Source: Pyrenochaeta sp. MPI-SDFR-AT-0127
Lineage: Eukaryota > Ascomycota > Dothideomycetes > Pleosporales > Cucurbitariaceae
Direction: 5' to 3'
Length of the DNA stretch: 64,000 nt
Assembly: GCA_020747015.1 (NCBI GenBank)
Contig: JAGTJM010000034.1
Location: 274,104 to 338,103, forward strand
Shown in pieces: positions 1-10,225 of the stretch. The notes beneath the pieces were generated by a model that was not told the origin of the DNA, ran no database searches, and saw only the letters and a program-made list of their open reading frames with translations. Every line of letters begins with the position of its first letter. Position 1 is the first letter of the stretch. The position numbers and the translations under genes were made by a program.

Positions 1-1341
1 CGCCGTCCTCGACATCGTCACATTCGAGACTCTGGTCGTTTGGCATGGCTGATAGTGCTGGTTGTTGGTGTACCTGTGGGAATTCGCTTTTACGGGAAGT
101 CCTCATTATGGGTCCTAGAATCAATCCTCATTTTGGCTATGATTTCAGTATTACTTGCGATGATTAGGTCGTTCTTCCGAGTTCGAACCTTAAAAAGAGC
201 ACAAGCCGCGCATGGACAGCCCATTCTCTCACGTAAGTACCGAACGAATAAACATAACTCCCTGTCCTCACCATTGAGATACAGGAAAGTACTCAGCAAA
301 CCGGATGAATACCTTAATATTCTCCTGGGTGATGGGCATTGTGGCTTGCCTGCTACTTCCTTCCGTAATTAATTCGCTAGAGATGACGATTTGGCAAACA
401 ACGGCAGATGATGTTGTATGTGTGCACCATTGTAAGTGCCACGGTGTTGCTGCTAATGATTCCAGCAAATGATGACTGCGCCCTGTGTTGCATTCGTCGA
501 GGATTTCAATTGGCTGGCACAGGCGCGTCTTAGCACACAAAAGAAGCCGCAGTGCTTTGTCGGAAACGCGCACCCAAATCTTCCTCTGTGCTCGTCGCTC
601 GACTCCAACGCTCTAAACTCGCCTGGGATCAATTGCGACTGTAGTGACCTGTGGCCAACCATAGTTCAAGAGGGCTTTAACTGGCATAATCAGTCGTACC
701 GGGTTCTTAACTTTTGCCCTTCAATCAAGTTGACCCTTGGTCGTCCCATGTCTATCATGATATTACATATCTTCTTCGATTGTAAGTTGAATGCATTGCA
801 GACTGAACGCACAACTTATCACCAAATAGTCAACGTCTCACGAGCGGAAGCCGACCAGGATTACTATACAAACCCACTATCAAGTGTTGCAATATATGAC
901 CCAAATCTTGCACTTCGCGATGCAGCGGACCTGAACACTACGCGTCTTATTCCGATCAACGCGAATGGAATGACGTCCATTTCTCTCATCCCCAATCGCC
1001 GTCAATACCTAAACAAGGGCCCAATCTACGACTACACGACGAATTCATCATCTATGGGTGCCCAGGGCATAGTGTGCGATGTTTCAAACACAACTGGAAC
1101 ATACACATACTGGAAGCCATGCACCGCGGCTGTGCACCTGCAATTCTCCACTTTTGCAAGGACAACTACATCAGAAGTGAAGACGATTAGCGTTTCGGTA
1201 GGTCCTTGCTTTCTGCTCTTCCAGTATTTTGATATACTTACCAGTTCATAGAGTGCAATCGCTCAATTTGGAGGCTGGTTTGCGTTTCCTCTTTTCGCCG
1301 CCGCTTGGCTCTCAGGACAAGCTGTAACGGCCAGACCATAG
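1..1341 (+). CDS. Putative multi-pass membrane protein, 5' partial
   Basis: The gene enters from the left edge; frame 1 is open from base 1, so the start lies outside the window. I join exons 1-232, 285-415, 466-1197 and 1252-1341 (stop TAG). Introns are 233-284 (GTAAGT...ACAG), 416-465 (GTATGT, branch-like GCTAAT, CCAG) and 1198-1251 (GTAGGT...ATAG), and all keep phase. The N-terminal visible part has two hydrophobic stretches (around WLIVLVVGVPVGI and ILILAMISVLLAMI) plus a third after intron 1 (IVACLLLPSVI). Next comes a roughly 230-residue Cys- and Asn-rich region with several N-glycosylation sequons, then a last hydrophobic tail (GGWFAFPLFAAAWLSG). This suggests an extracytoplasmic loop held between membrane segments. 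I do not recognise the family and assign no function. The exon joins are better supported than the product. Confidence 0.6.
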
Positions 1342-2412
1342 TGTGTGCGGCCCATATGACGAGTATGTACGAGGTAGGATGAGCTAAAGCGCTTGATAAA
1401 TGGATGGTTGACGCACAAGGGCAGGGTGGAGAGCGTAGAAAGATTTCATGATTGGCTTATTGCGGCGTTTTGGAGTTGGTTCCTCATACTAACTGGTAGC
1501 AGAGAGATACAGAGTTCCATACTAAAAGTACATTCAGATCGTAATAAAACACAGATCGAAACGATCTGAACAAGTTAAAAAAGGGAAATACGCTATTTTT
1601 GGCATCTCCACAAGATTGATTTTGCAGACTGAGGTCTTGATAAATATTGCCGATCTTTCAGCAGGAAAAGGATCACATTGTTCTCTTCGGCCAGAGATCT
1701 ATCGCTCTAATATTTGTGCACTAAGGCTTATTCTCATCCTTTCTTCGCATTTTCCGAGATTCTGTAGAGCTAGGTTCAACCCACAGGATGGCGGAGAAAA
1801 CATAGTCATAAGTCACATCGCGAAGTATTTGGCCTGGGAAGGAAGTTCATGTTACGGGGGGAAGTTCATTGTCCACAAAGCTCATCTTGGCTATATAAAT
1901 CCAAACAGGACAGATGACGAGGCAGTTGTGATCTGTAAACGCGTTTTCATCAGCGTGGTTAAGGTCATTGATATTTGTTATACCCATTGGAAACGACACA
2001 GAGATAATCTTGATGGACTTTGCAAAGCAGCGGTAGTCAGCATACAAATGTCTCTATCGGCTCAACTAACTTCACTCCCGGACTTCTGACTGTTCCTTCA
2101 TATTATACTCTTCCTCCGAAATCTCCACAATACCCTTCGACGTGGTGCTTGCAAGTGGCGTCCCACTACCGATCACCTGGAAGAAATATCAAAATCATCA
2201 GATGGCATGTTCACTTTGACCTTCAATATATCTGTGACCAGTTGAACGGTGAAGAAATATTGCTAAATACTACTGAGCCAGCTTTCCCCTACATCCCACG
2301 CTCGCAACTCCAACTCTTTTTGAAATACGCACACCTGCGTTTGCTATCTACCGTATCAACCACTCACACGAAACCTCTACAAGCGATATCCATTTATTAG
2401 TTCCACTACAAT
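1342..2412. other. Intergenic, no convincing gene
   Basis: Open frames at 1616-2089 (+) and 2020-2400 (+) overlap, have no recognisable domain or signal sequence and use AT-rich codons. I do not accept them as genes. From 2327 a third frame is open into 2471 and encodes a strongly hydrophobic segment (see the findings for 2327-2904). Confidence 0.5.
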
Positions 2413-2552
2413 ATGGCCTCTTTTCCTACTTCTCGCGCTTGTTGCGCTTATCATTCTCGCCTTGAGCTCTGTAAGCTGGCTCGTGACGCACAATTAGCAT
2501 GCATGCATGGTCAGATCCAAGACCTCGAACAATCCAGTAATAGAACAACGGT

Positions 2553-2603
<51 letters not shown>

Positions 2604-2904
2604 TGAACGTATATATCAGCAGCTGCGAGAGAAGCATGAGGTACTTCAAAATGCTTACGATACCTCGCAATCGAGCATAGATAGCCTCCAGCGTACTGTT
2701 TACAAGATGCACGGCAGGTTGAGCATGTATGAGCGACACCATAACGTCGAGGCGGTACGCACTGACCGTCTTCTTTTTGTTGAAAGTGTCACCAAACTCA
2801 AACAAAAGCTCATGGCTCAGGATGATGAGATCGAAAGGCTCAACAAGGCGATGATAAGCCAGAAAGTAGGCGCAGCCAAAGCTTCGGACAGCATCCATCT
2901 ATAG
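2413..2904 (+). CDS. Small coiled-coil protein with an in-frame His-Thr repeat
   Basis: A 163-codon ORF starts at an ATG in fair context (CAATATGG). Its middle is a run of alternating His-Thr residues encoded by the (CA)n tract at 2555-2601. Downstream, residues of about 64-155 are charged and heptad-like (YERIYQQLREKHEVLQN, then a segment ending in KLKQKLMAQDDEIERLNKA), which predicts a coiled coil. An alternative model exists: in frame +2 a strongly hydrophobic segment (WPLFLLLALVALIILAL) ends at AGCTCT before GTAAGC at 2472. It could be spliced in phase to ATCCAAGAC at about 2516, giving a membrane-anchored coiled-coil protein, but I see no ATG for that frame. The coding status is uncertain because the repeat would shift frame on slippage. 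No family was recognised. Confidence 0.4.
2555..2601. repeat. (CA)n microsatellite, about 23.5 units
   Basis: An uninterrupted CA run from 2555 to 2601. It lies inside the 2413-2904 reading frame and is translated as His-Thr repeats. Dinucleotide slippage would change the frame of the downstream coiled-coil part. Confidence 0.95.
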
Positions 2905-3028
2905 ATATAATTAAGCAGTTCATCCTTAGAAGAGAAGGCTTAGACAGATATATTCTCGTACTTAGTGTTGCATATCAAAGCTAGATGATTATAGACTTTT
3001 AATGACTAGGAGTCTATGTGCTGGTCTC
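2903..3028 (-). pseudogene. Decayed copy of a zinc-finger coding segment
   Basis: This stretch aligns by eye, almost without gaps, to 4456-4581 inside the neighbouring zinc-finger/TPR gene, in the same orientation. Shared blocks include TTAGAAGAGAAGGC and GACTTTTAATGAC. Differences are frequent and many are G-to-A or C-to-T relative to the intact copy (for example ATGG versus ATAA, CGTGC versus CGTAC, TTATGG versus TTATAG). The reading frame is lost. It looks like the remnant of a duplicated paralogue, weathered by transition mutations such as those made by repeat-induced point mutation. The aligned stretch starts at the stop codon of the 2413-2904 ORF. Confidence 0.75.
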
Positions 3029-3067
3029 AGCACCTTGTCTTTTTTTCCTCTAGTACTTGGCGATGCA

Positions 3068-5808
3068 TTACTTCCACCTTACTTTACTTACCTGACTCTT
3101 TAACACTGAATCAAAGCTACTGGCGCTAATGAGCGTGTCAGGGCGCTCTAATCCATGCACCTTTTCCTTTTGCGCCATTATCTGCCTGTTGATTGATTCT
3201 TCTTCCTCGCATTTGCCTTGCATGTCTAGCACGAGCGCCATATTGGTCATGTTCGTCGGCGTATGTGGATGGGCTACTCCTTGCGTCATCATGAAAGTCT
3301 CCTTCACTAACGCGTCTAGGTCTTCCGCTTCATCTAACCGCCCTTGCTTCTTGTACGAGGATGCTAGGTTGGTCATGCTCGTCAGTGTGTCTGGGTGTTG
3401 AGGCCCAAGCAGCTTGTCCCGCCGCGCCAGCGTCTGCAAGTATAATGATTCCGCCTCCTGGTATTTGCCTTGGCTATCTAGCACGAGCGCCAGATTCGCC
3501 ATGCTACCCAGCGTTTCCGGATGCTCAGGCCCAAGCGCTTGCGCCCTCTGCGCCAGCGTTTGCCTATATAATGATTCTGCCTCATCGCACTTGCCTTGTT
3601 CCTTCAGCACAAGCGCCAGGTTGGCCATGCTCGTTAATGTGTCTTGATGGTCTACTCCTAGCTTCTTCTTAGAAATCTCCAACACCTGCACTTCTAACTC
3701 TTCAGCTTCCTCCCACCGCTCTAGGTCTCTGTACAATGACGCCAGGTTGGCTATTCTAGTCAATGTGTCTGGATGGTCTACTCCCAGCTTCTCCTTGAAA
3801 GCCTCCATCACTTGCACCCTTAACACTTCAGCCTCGTCCCACTGCTCCTGATATCTAGACTTTGACAGCGTGTAGGCTTTGCTGTAATGTATCGGCAGAA
3901 GTTCCTCCTGCGACCCAGGCATTGAGGTAACCTCGTCATGTGCGTCATACCAACCCATTGATCCCTGGATACTCGCGGGTAAGTCATCCAGCCGCTTTTT
4001 CATCACTTCCTCATCAAGCCCGGAGAAAGCCGTGCTTGGTCCACTCGATTGACTCTGGATATTGCCTTCGCCCTCGCCTTCGTCCTGCGAAGCTTGCATG
4101 GTCGCCATGATTTGAAGACAAACGGTCATTAAGGAGTAGAGGTGGTTAGCAATGTGCGATCCTTTAGCCCATGAGGTGACTATGTCCTGATCACCAGCGT
4201 CGTTCGTTGCGACTCGGTTTACTAGCGGTCGTTTTTCCATGGAGAACAGACAAAGTGGACATACGGACGCTTTGCGCATGCTTTGACTCAGAGCCAGACA
4301 CTCAGAATTCTCAGGACTAACCCCACCCAAGTCATTCTTGCCCTTACACTTATAGTCAAGGATATGGCGGAGCAGTTCATCTCTAGAGTTAAAGGCATGA
4401 GTTGAGTCCTCTTCATGTCTCCCAGTGCACACCCAAGTCTTACACTGGTGGACATAGATATGGTTCAGCAGTTCCTCCTTAGAAGAGAAGGCGTAGATAG
4501 ATGCATTCTCGTGCTTAGCGGTACATATCCAAGACAGCTGATTATGGACTTTTAATGACCAAGAGTCTGTGTGCTTCGATCTCATATGCAAGAACCACTC
4601 TCCCGAGGACGCAAATGATGGCCGAGCTTCTCGACAGTCTTCCGACAGGCACATGTATGGCTGAAGATCGCGTCGGTAATGGCGTCTTCCTTCATCAGAC
4701 CACTCATTCTGGCTAGCATGTAATATTGAGCGATCAATAACCTGATGACACCACTCACAGGACGTGTGGTTTTCGCCTTCTTTGAACTTGGGCAAATCGG
4801 GTTCTCTTAGACGGCCGTCATACCCTGTCAAAGTCTTGGGAGCATCCGATTGACGGATGCTCGGAGCTACGGCTTGATCTAAGTTGGGGGGTAAACGCGT
4901 AGTATCTATCGAAGATGTTGGGATCACGATGGGTGCCTTTTGCTGCATTTTTTGGCCCTTACTGCTGTCTTCCTTGGTTGAATCTGGTACTTGATTGTCT
5001 GTAGCTTTGTCGGGCGCATTCTCCTTGCTATTGCTTTTGACAACGCTTTGAATGTTTGGGGCAGACATTCCAGAAGCGTTATTTGCTTCAGTCCGGTATG
5101 CCTCGTAACGGAGTCTCGCATACCTATCTGTCATTGAGTCGAGAAGCTGGTGTCTTAACGTCCTTGGTGCATTCGGGTAAAGATAATGGAGAGCAAGGAA
5201 TGCCCGGTCCTCGAACTCGGGTACTCGTATGAGGTCAGGATATTGTGACGCGAACCTGCGAGCTCGTGCCGTGATAGTAGATCTCGAGGACGATCTGATG
5301 ACAATGCCAATCTTGTTCAATCGTATAATAGCCTCTTTGATCCCTGTGAGAACCTCGTTGATTGTAGACGGCGACACATGGTTGGCCACTTCATTTGCGC
5401 TTGGGAGGTCATGGATCGTAACTTGTGCTGTTAATCGCGTTCTTGACTGGTCTCGACTTGATGATAGGTTTTCATACCAAGGAACAGATTCTGCCTCAAC
5501 AAATCCAACATTCTGATTATCATATCCTGGAGCGCTGCATGGCGTCTCAGCCGATAGTCCAAGGCAGTGAACTCGTTGGCGAAGACACCCAGGAATTTGC
5601 ACCACCCATCGAAGCGGTGATGGTACTCATTTATCGCGTGCAAGATCTGGAGAGGCAATGGGTGCACGTGGGAATCGACAGAGCGTGCCAGGCACTCATC
5701 GAAGAGTTGTTTACAGTCTTCAGCCATGAGGTTTATAGGCTGCTCATCGGCCGCATCGTCCAGATCATCGTCAATGTAGTTATCAGGACTCGGGCCAGTG
5801 GTGGCCAT
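3068..5808 (-). CDS. Zinc-finger and kinesin-light-chain-type TPR protein (NLR-like accessory family)
   Basis: Two exons, 5808-5478 and 5427-3068, are joined across a 50-nt intron (5477-5428, GTATGA...TTAACAG), giving about 896 residues. Residues 1-110 match the fungal N-terminal module ending in a LDYRLR-type motif (FTALDYRLRRHAALQDMI) that precedes NACHT, ankyrin or TPR regions in many Pezizomycotina proteins. Roughly 334-503 holds irregular Cys/His fingers: CEWC, then MCLSEDC with HMRSKH, ICTAKH with HIYVH, VCTGRH with H, and CPLC with HIANH. About 636-896 is five to six 42-residue TPR units of the kinesin-light-chain type (GVDHPDTLTRIANLA...). No NB-ARC or NACHT domain is seen. The last TPR stops mid-repeat (VLKSQ followed by seven unrelated residues), and a perfect donor (CAG|GTAAGT) sits there, so the 3' end may be truncated or spliced further. 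It is divergent from the subtilase gene. A scaffold or sensor role is inference. Confidence 0.85.
3130..3860 (-). repeat. Tandem 126-bp coding repeats (TPR units)
   Basis: The DNA shows a period of about 126 bp, visible as recurring blocks such as GCGCCAG(A/G)TT(G/C)GCCATGCT and TATA(A)TGATTC(T/C)GCCTC. Each encodes one 42-residue TPR. The high nucleotide similarity of the central units suggests recent expansion or gene conversion, as seen in fast-evolving repeat sensors. Confidence 0.75.
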
Positions 5809-6107
5809 GATGGACTGAATCGAAGAGCGCTACTGCTAGGTAGATACTTGTCCTCCGAGGGTATGTCGTTGCAAGGCGTTGAAGCAGCATCGGACAAAAG
5901 AGACAAGGCTGGCCAGCTGGAAGGCTGCGCGTGAGGAGGCCGTGATTTGACTGTGGAAAGTGCTGATGTAAGCTCTCCACCCCGCCCCTTCTGACAACGA
6001 CATTCTGCAATAGCTCAAGTCCCAAGGGCGTTCCGTCAAGGTCCAACACGAAACAACACTCTTCGGCCACCCAAGGTGACTGATTATACCGTACTTGACG
6101 TCACGAC
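5809..6107. promoter_or_regulatory. Divergent promoter between TPR and subtilase genes
   Basis: These 299 bp separate the start codons of the minus-strand zinc-finger/TPR gene and the plus-strand subtilase gene. A shared control region is likely from the geometry alone. It contains a TGACGTCA-like stretch (TTGACGTCACG) at about 6096-6106, directly before the subtilase ATG. No TATA box stands out. Confidence 0.5.
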
Positions 6108-9018
6108 ATGTCCGCCGCGCAAGGCATTCCGATCAATGAGGAATGGCAGTGCCTAAAATCGCTCAGATCCTATCGGCATCGGTTGGTGAATACGACCAGA
6201 TATCAGCGGCTAGATAGTTCGCGGTTTTTATCGGGAGGGATCGGTGCTCAAAATCATGCTTCACTTCTAGAAGACGGCTTGCGCAATGTTATGAGGAGAA
6301 ATGACCTGGACACACTATTCGAGAACGGCCTGGACGCCGACGCTCAAGACCAAGCCATCGCGTTTCTTAAAAAGCTATGCACGACCCTCGAGAGCATCGT
6401 TGCTACCAACCTATGGATTGAAGTCTTTCCCAAGCGCGAAAGCAAGTACCCCAGGATTGATCGTCTCCTACAAGAACTGGGCAAGACTGAATGGCAATTC
6501 TACATGGCATCAGGTTCCGGCGGGCGGAAGCTGTTCGTGACCACAGAGTTTCACTCAATCCAGGAGCAGGTAGACAGTTTCAATACATTTTTCAGCCGCC
6601 TCACACAGCCAGAGATCCAAGATCTTGAGGTTCCCAGTGCACAGCAGGCAGAGAAAGAGCATACGAGTGAGTCACATGATCATCTACACAAAGCCAAAAC
6701 ATCTCTGCAAGCGCTCTTGCATTGGCTCGCCAGGCTTACTAGTACGACTTGTAATGGTTGTCACAATATTCTGCTTCAGCTGCCAGAGTGGGACGTAACT
6801 TTGTCTCGAGAGCACTTTCGAAAACCGCATTTGGACCTGTATCTGTCCTGCTGCAAACCGTCAGACTGGCAGGAGAGCCAGTTGCACGAGCTGACTGACC
6901 GGTATGTGCTCTCCGAGCCTTTATAACCGTAGCTGATGCTAAGTGAGCAGTAATCATGTAGACTGGTATCCGGCCCAAAACCTCTGTGATGAGATTCAAG
7001 ATCTCAGCAACCGCGAGAGACTCACTCTTGCAGCCGCCGAAAGTGAGGTTTATGTCTACGCTGGATCAACAGATGGCCCAGCTTTTTCGGGTCTTCTGAA
7101 TGGGAAGCCGTCGAAAACCCTGAAGCAACTGATTCAAAGTGGTGCTTTTCTTGGCCCAGATGCCTGGTCGCCAGAGATGGAAAAATTCGACCATACAGAG
7201 AAACGCACTTTAGCTGCCGCACTTGTCCTTGGTTCTTCATTAACTGTTGAAAATGCCCATTTGACCAAATGCTGGGATCCAGAGTCCGTCTACTTCCTCT
7301 CAGACTCACAAGGGAAATGCATACACAATCTACCCTACGCCTTATGTCAGGCTTCCGAGCCACATACGCTTAATGTCAATGAGCGCGAAGGGAGGTTCGA
7401 CCTCCTTGCTAGACTTCTGATGGAGATCGAGTGTGGCATCTCGCTTGAGCACATGCAAATAAGGAATACTGGCAACCTGAATCCTAGTGTCGACACTTTC
7501 GAGAATTTCATCTATGATCAGCTCATATGCGACCTGAGCAATTCGAGGCGATCATATCTTCAAGCCGTTGAAATGTGTTTTCGATTCCAACAGAAATGTA
7601 GGAGAGAATATAAGCGCATGTCCGCCCGAGGGCATCAAGGCGGACGGGCAGCTGTGGCGAGAAATCTCATATACAGCATCGTCCAAAATATCCAGACGGA
7701 TGCCGACCGGCAACTTCATGCAAGACGAACGTTTGATCGGAGCGTTCAGCAATCAGCTGCTGATGACTCTTACTGGCCTCCTGTATTATCCCAATCAGAT
7801 CAGCTCGGTATGTGTAATGGCTTGCCTGTGGTTTCGCCGAAAATTGCTTTACCAAATGTGCATCCCGAGGCCATTGTCCAGAAAAAGCTGCGGGTCAACA
7901 CACGGAAGCAGGTCAGGTTCATGAGGGAAGATACTGAAGAAAGACAAGAAGAGACCAGGGTTCCAGAGGGTCTGGTGCACAGTCCGGTTGCCACAAATGA
8001 TGATTGTGAGCTCTTCGGAGATACAAAAACCCAAGATCACCCAAAAGACCTTTGCAGGTCCACCAAGAAATGGGTCATAGAGTTCAAGAAGCTCCGGAAG
8101 AAGAAAACAAGCGTGCATAGCGATAAAACTGTTAAAGTTGCAGTACTGGATACTGGAGTGGATATCACTCACCCGGACATCCAAGGTAATATCTGTGATC
8201 ACAAGTCGTTCATTAACGACGACCCAACGGTAGACCACTCCGGCCATGGCACCCATATTGCTGGTGTTATACTCGATCTTACCACAAACATCGACCTCTA
8301 CATTGGTCAAGTTATGAAATCTCGTAAATCAGAAGATAAGCGCCCCATTATTGAGGCGCTCATCCATGCGCGCAAGATCTGGAAAGTGGATATGATCTCA
8401 CTATCCTTTGGTTTCCGCATGTCTAGTAATCCAGACCTGGTGCAGGAAGAAATTGACGCTTGTCTAAAGGCCGGTATTATAGTCTTTGCGTCGGCCTCAA
8501 ACGACGCTGGAAACAAACCACGCACATACCCTGGCGGCTATGATGACGTTCTCTGCATCCACTCTGCCACTGGGGCAGGCAATGCATCGTATTTCAACCC
8601 CTCACCCGTCCCTCGGGCGGACAATTTCTGCTTCGTTGGAGACTGTGTCAAATCTTGCTGGCCAATGGACAGACTAGATTTTGACAACGATGAGCAGGGC
8701 CAGAAGTATCTTTCTGGCACATCTATCGCTACACCAGTTGCTGTCTCTGTTGCCGTGTTCATGATTCATTACATACGGAAGGAATTCCCAGAACACCACT
8801 GGAACATCAAACCGTGGTCTCCGAAAGGCATCCGCAAAATTTTTGATATGATGGCTCACGAAAGAGGAGGCTACCATTGGGTAAGTCCAGAGTGGTTCTT
8901 TACGGGTGACCGAAATCGCGAGGAGGAAATAAAGGCAAAACTGAAAAGCCAGTTAAGAGCATACATTCCCCAGGCGAGCGTGGATAACACGGTCGAAACC
9001 AAACGCCTGAATGTATAA
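6108..9018 (+). CDS. Subtilisin-like serine protease with DUF7580-type N-terminal region
   Basis: Exons 6108-6901 and 6951-9018 (intron 6902-6950, GTATGT...GAGCAG, in phase) give about 953 residues. The C-terminal part is a peptidase S8 domain with the full triad: Asp665 in VAVLDTGVD, His697 in HGTHIAGV and Ser856 in SGTSIATPVA. An oxyanion-type Asn sits in ASASNDAGN. The first 570 or so residues are helical and resemble the fungal DUF7580 region (PAQNLCDEIQDLSNRERL, then LLARLLMEIECG). Fungal homologues of this layout sit among NLR and incompatibility genes, where the protease is thought to act as an effector. There is no signal peptide, so a cytosolic protease is likely. It shares a 299-bp divergent promoter with the TPR protein. 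The start at 6108 is the first ATG after the promoter; an upstream exon cannot be excluded. Confidence 0.9.
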
Positions 9019-9320
9019 CAGACATCCTTAACAATAAACAAATATTTTGCGCATTTGAGTTAAAATCGTTCATCAAAAGGTCTAATTTTAAACCTAGCTG
9101 GTTTCTCTCTTACCCCTACTTATGCATTTTTTTTTCTTTTAAACATACCTTAAAAGCTACATTAACATAAATATCCTATTCTTATTTATAAACTAAATTA
9201 AGATAAGTAACTTTTTCTATATAGGGATCAAATTAAGTAATAAATCTACTTCCAATTTGATTTGATTGTTCATTCCTAACTTTGATGACAGAAACATTAA
9301 GAGTTGGATAACCCCACCAT
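9019..9320. other. AT-rich convergent intergenic spacer
   Basis: This region of very low GC (poly-T at about 9128-9140, many TTAA and ATAA runs) lies between the 3' ends of the subtilase gene and the minus-strand gene. No ORF. It probably holds both 3' UTRs. Confidence 0.7.
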
Positions 9321-10225
9321 TTACCCAGCAATCTCACCATATTCTTCAGCACTGAGTTCGCCAAGAATAAAGTCCTCCACTTTCAGATGCTCATCATCGT
9401 CCTCTTCATCCGAATCCCCTGCAGCAATCCTTGTGGGATCCACATCAGGTCCACTGCTCTTCAGCCTCAAATCCTTCTGAACCCACCCTTTGGTCGTTAC
9501 CTTCTTCAGCTCCAGGGCAAAAATGCGACTCTCATTGATTTTGCCCTTGAACAAAGTAACAACTTGGCGATTGGAGCTGAAGCCAACCTGCGGATCTACC
9601 GCACCGCCGACTAGATTGGGCACACCGGCAGCAACAGTGATTTTCCTGATGGGCAATTGTGCGTTGGCCTCACGCTCCCCAGACTGCGTCTCATCGAAAG
9701 AAAGCTCTACGTCTTCGCAGATCATGATGCCTACCACAAGACACACTGGCGCGCGATAGCGCGAGGTCCATCGGGGGACGATTGCCTTGACATTGGGGTC
9801 AGCTTTGAGTTTGGTCCAGAATTGGTCGTGTTGCTGCAGCCGCTTGTATCGGATACGCTTCCCGCTCAGTTGCACGTCGCTTTTGATGCTACCTCTGAAC
9901 GATACGCCGGCGACGGATTTGAGATTCGTGTTGGCTTGGTGGCTTTTTGAGTGAGTGTTGTCGAGGGCAAAGTCGGTCATGATGCCTTCTTGGAAGTCGT
10001 GGGAGTTGTATTTTAGCGGTGAATCTATTGCTAGTAAGAAAACATATGCTGCTGAGACAAGTCATCTTAGACAGCTATCTGCACTGTTACGCACATACCA
10101 GGTACATAATTATTCGTTGGTCTCAGAAATTCCTTAACAATTGATCCAAGAATCTTGTTCTCAAACTGTGCGGTATCAAGCCACGATTGATACTTTAGGA
10201 TGACAAACTCTGGGTCTCCGATCAT
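9321..10225 (-). CDS. Uncharacterised fungal protein with acidic C-terminus
   Basis: Two exons, 10225-10099 and 10030-9321, are joined over a 68-nt intron (10098-10031, GTATGT...TTACTAG), giving about 278 residues. The first exon (MIGDPEFVILKYQSWLDT...) is too short for ordinary ORF listing but is supported by exact phase and a good start. It ends in FLRPTNNYVP, followed across the intron by an aspartate-containing segment, a pattern I recall from a conserved but unnamed fungal family. The middle has a hydrophobic strand (RAPVCLVVGIMICEDVELS) and a Gly/Val-rich AAGVPNLVGGAV stretch. The end is acidic (GDSDEEDDDE). No signal peptide or membrane segment. The function is unknown. It follows the subtilase gene convergently. 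Confidence 0.75.

Noticed and set aside
771..805. GTAAGT near 782 with a CAG at about 799-801 as an intron in the first gene
   Set aside because: Only about 20 nt long, below the minimum for fungal introns, and the reading frame is open without it.
1616..2400. Overlapping plus-strand ORFs of 157 and 126 codons
   Set aside because: No recognisable motif, they overlap in the same strand with different frames, and codon use is AT-driven.
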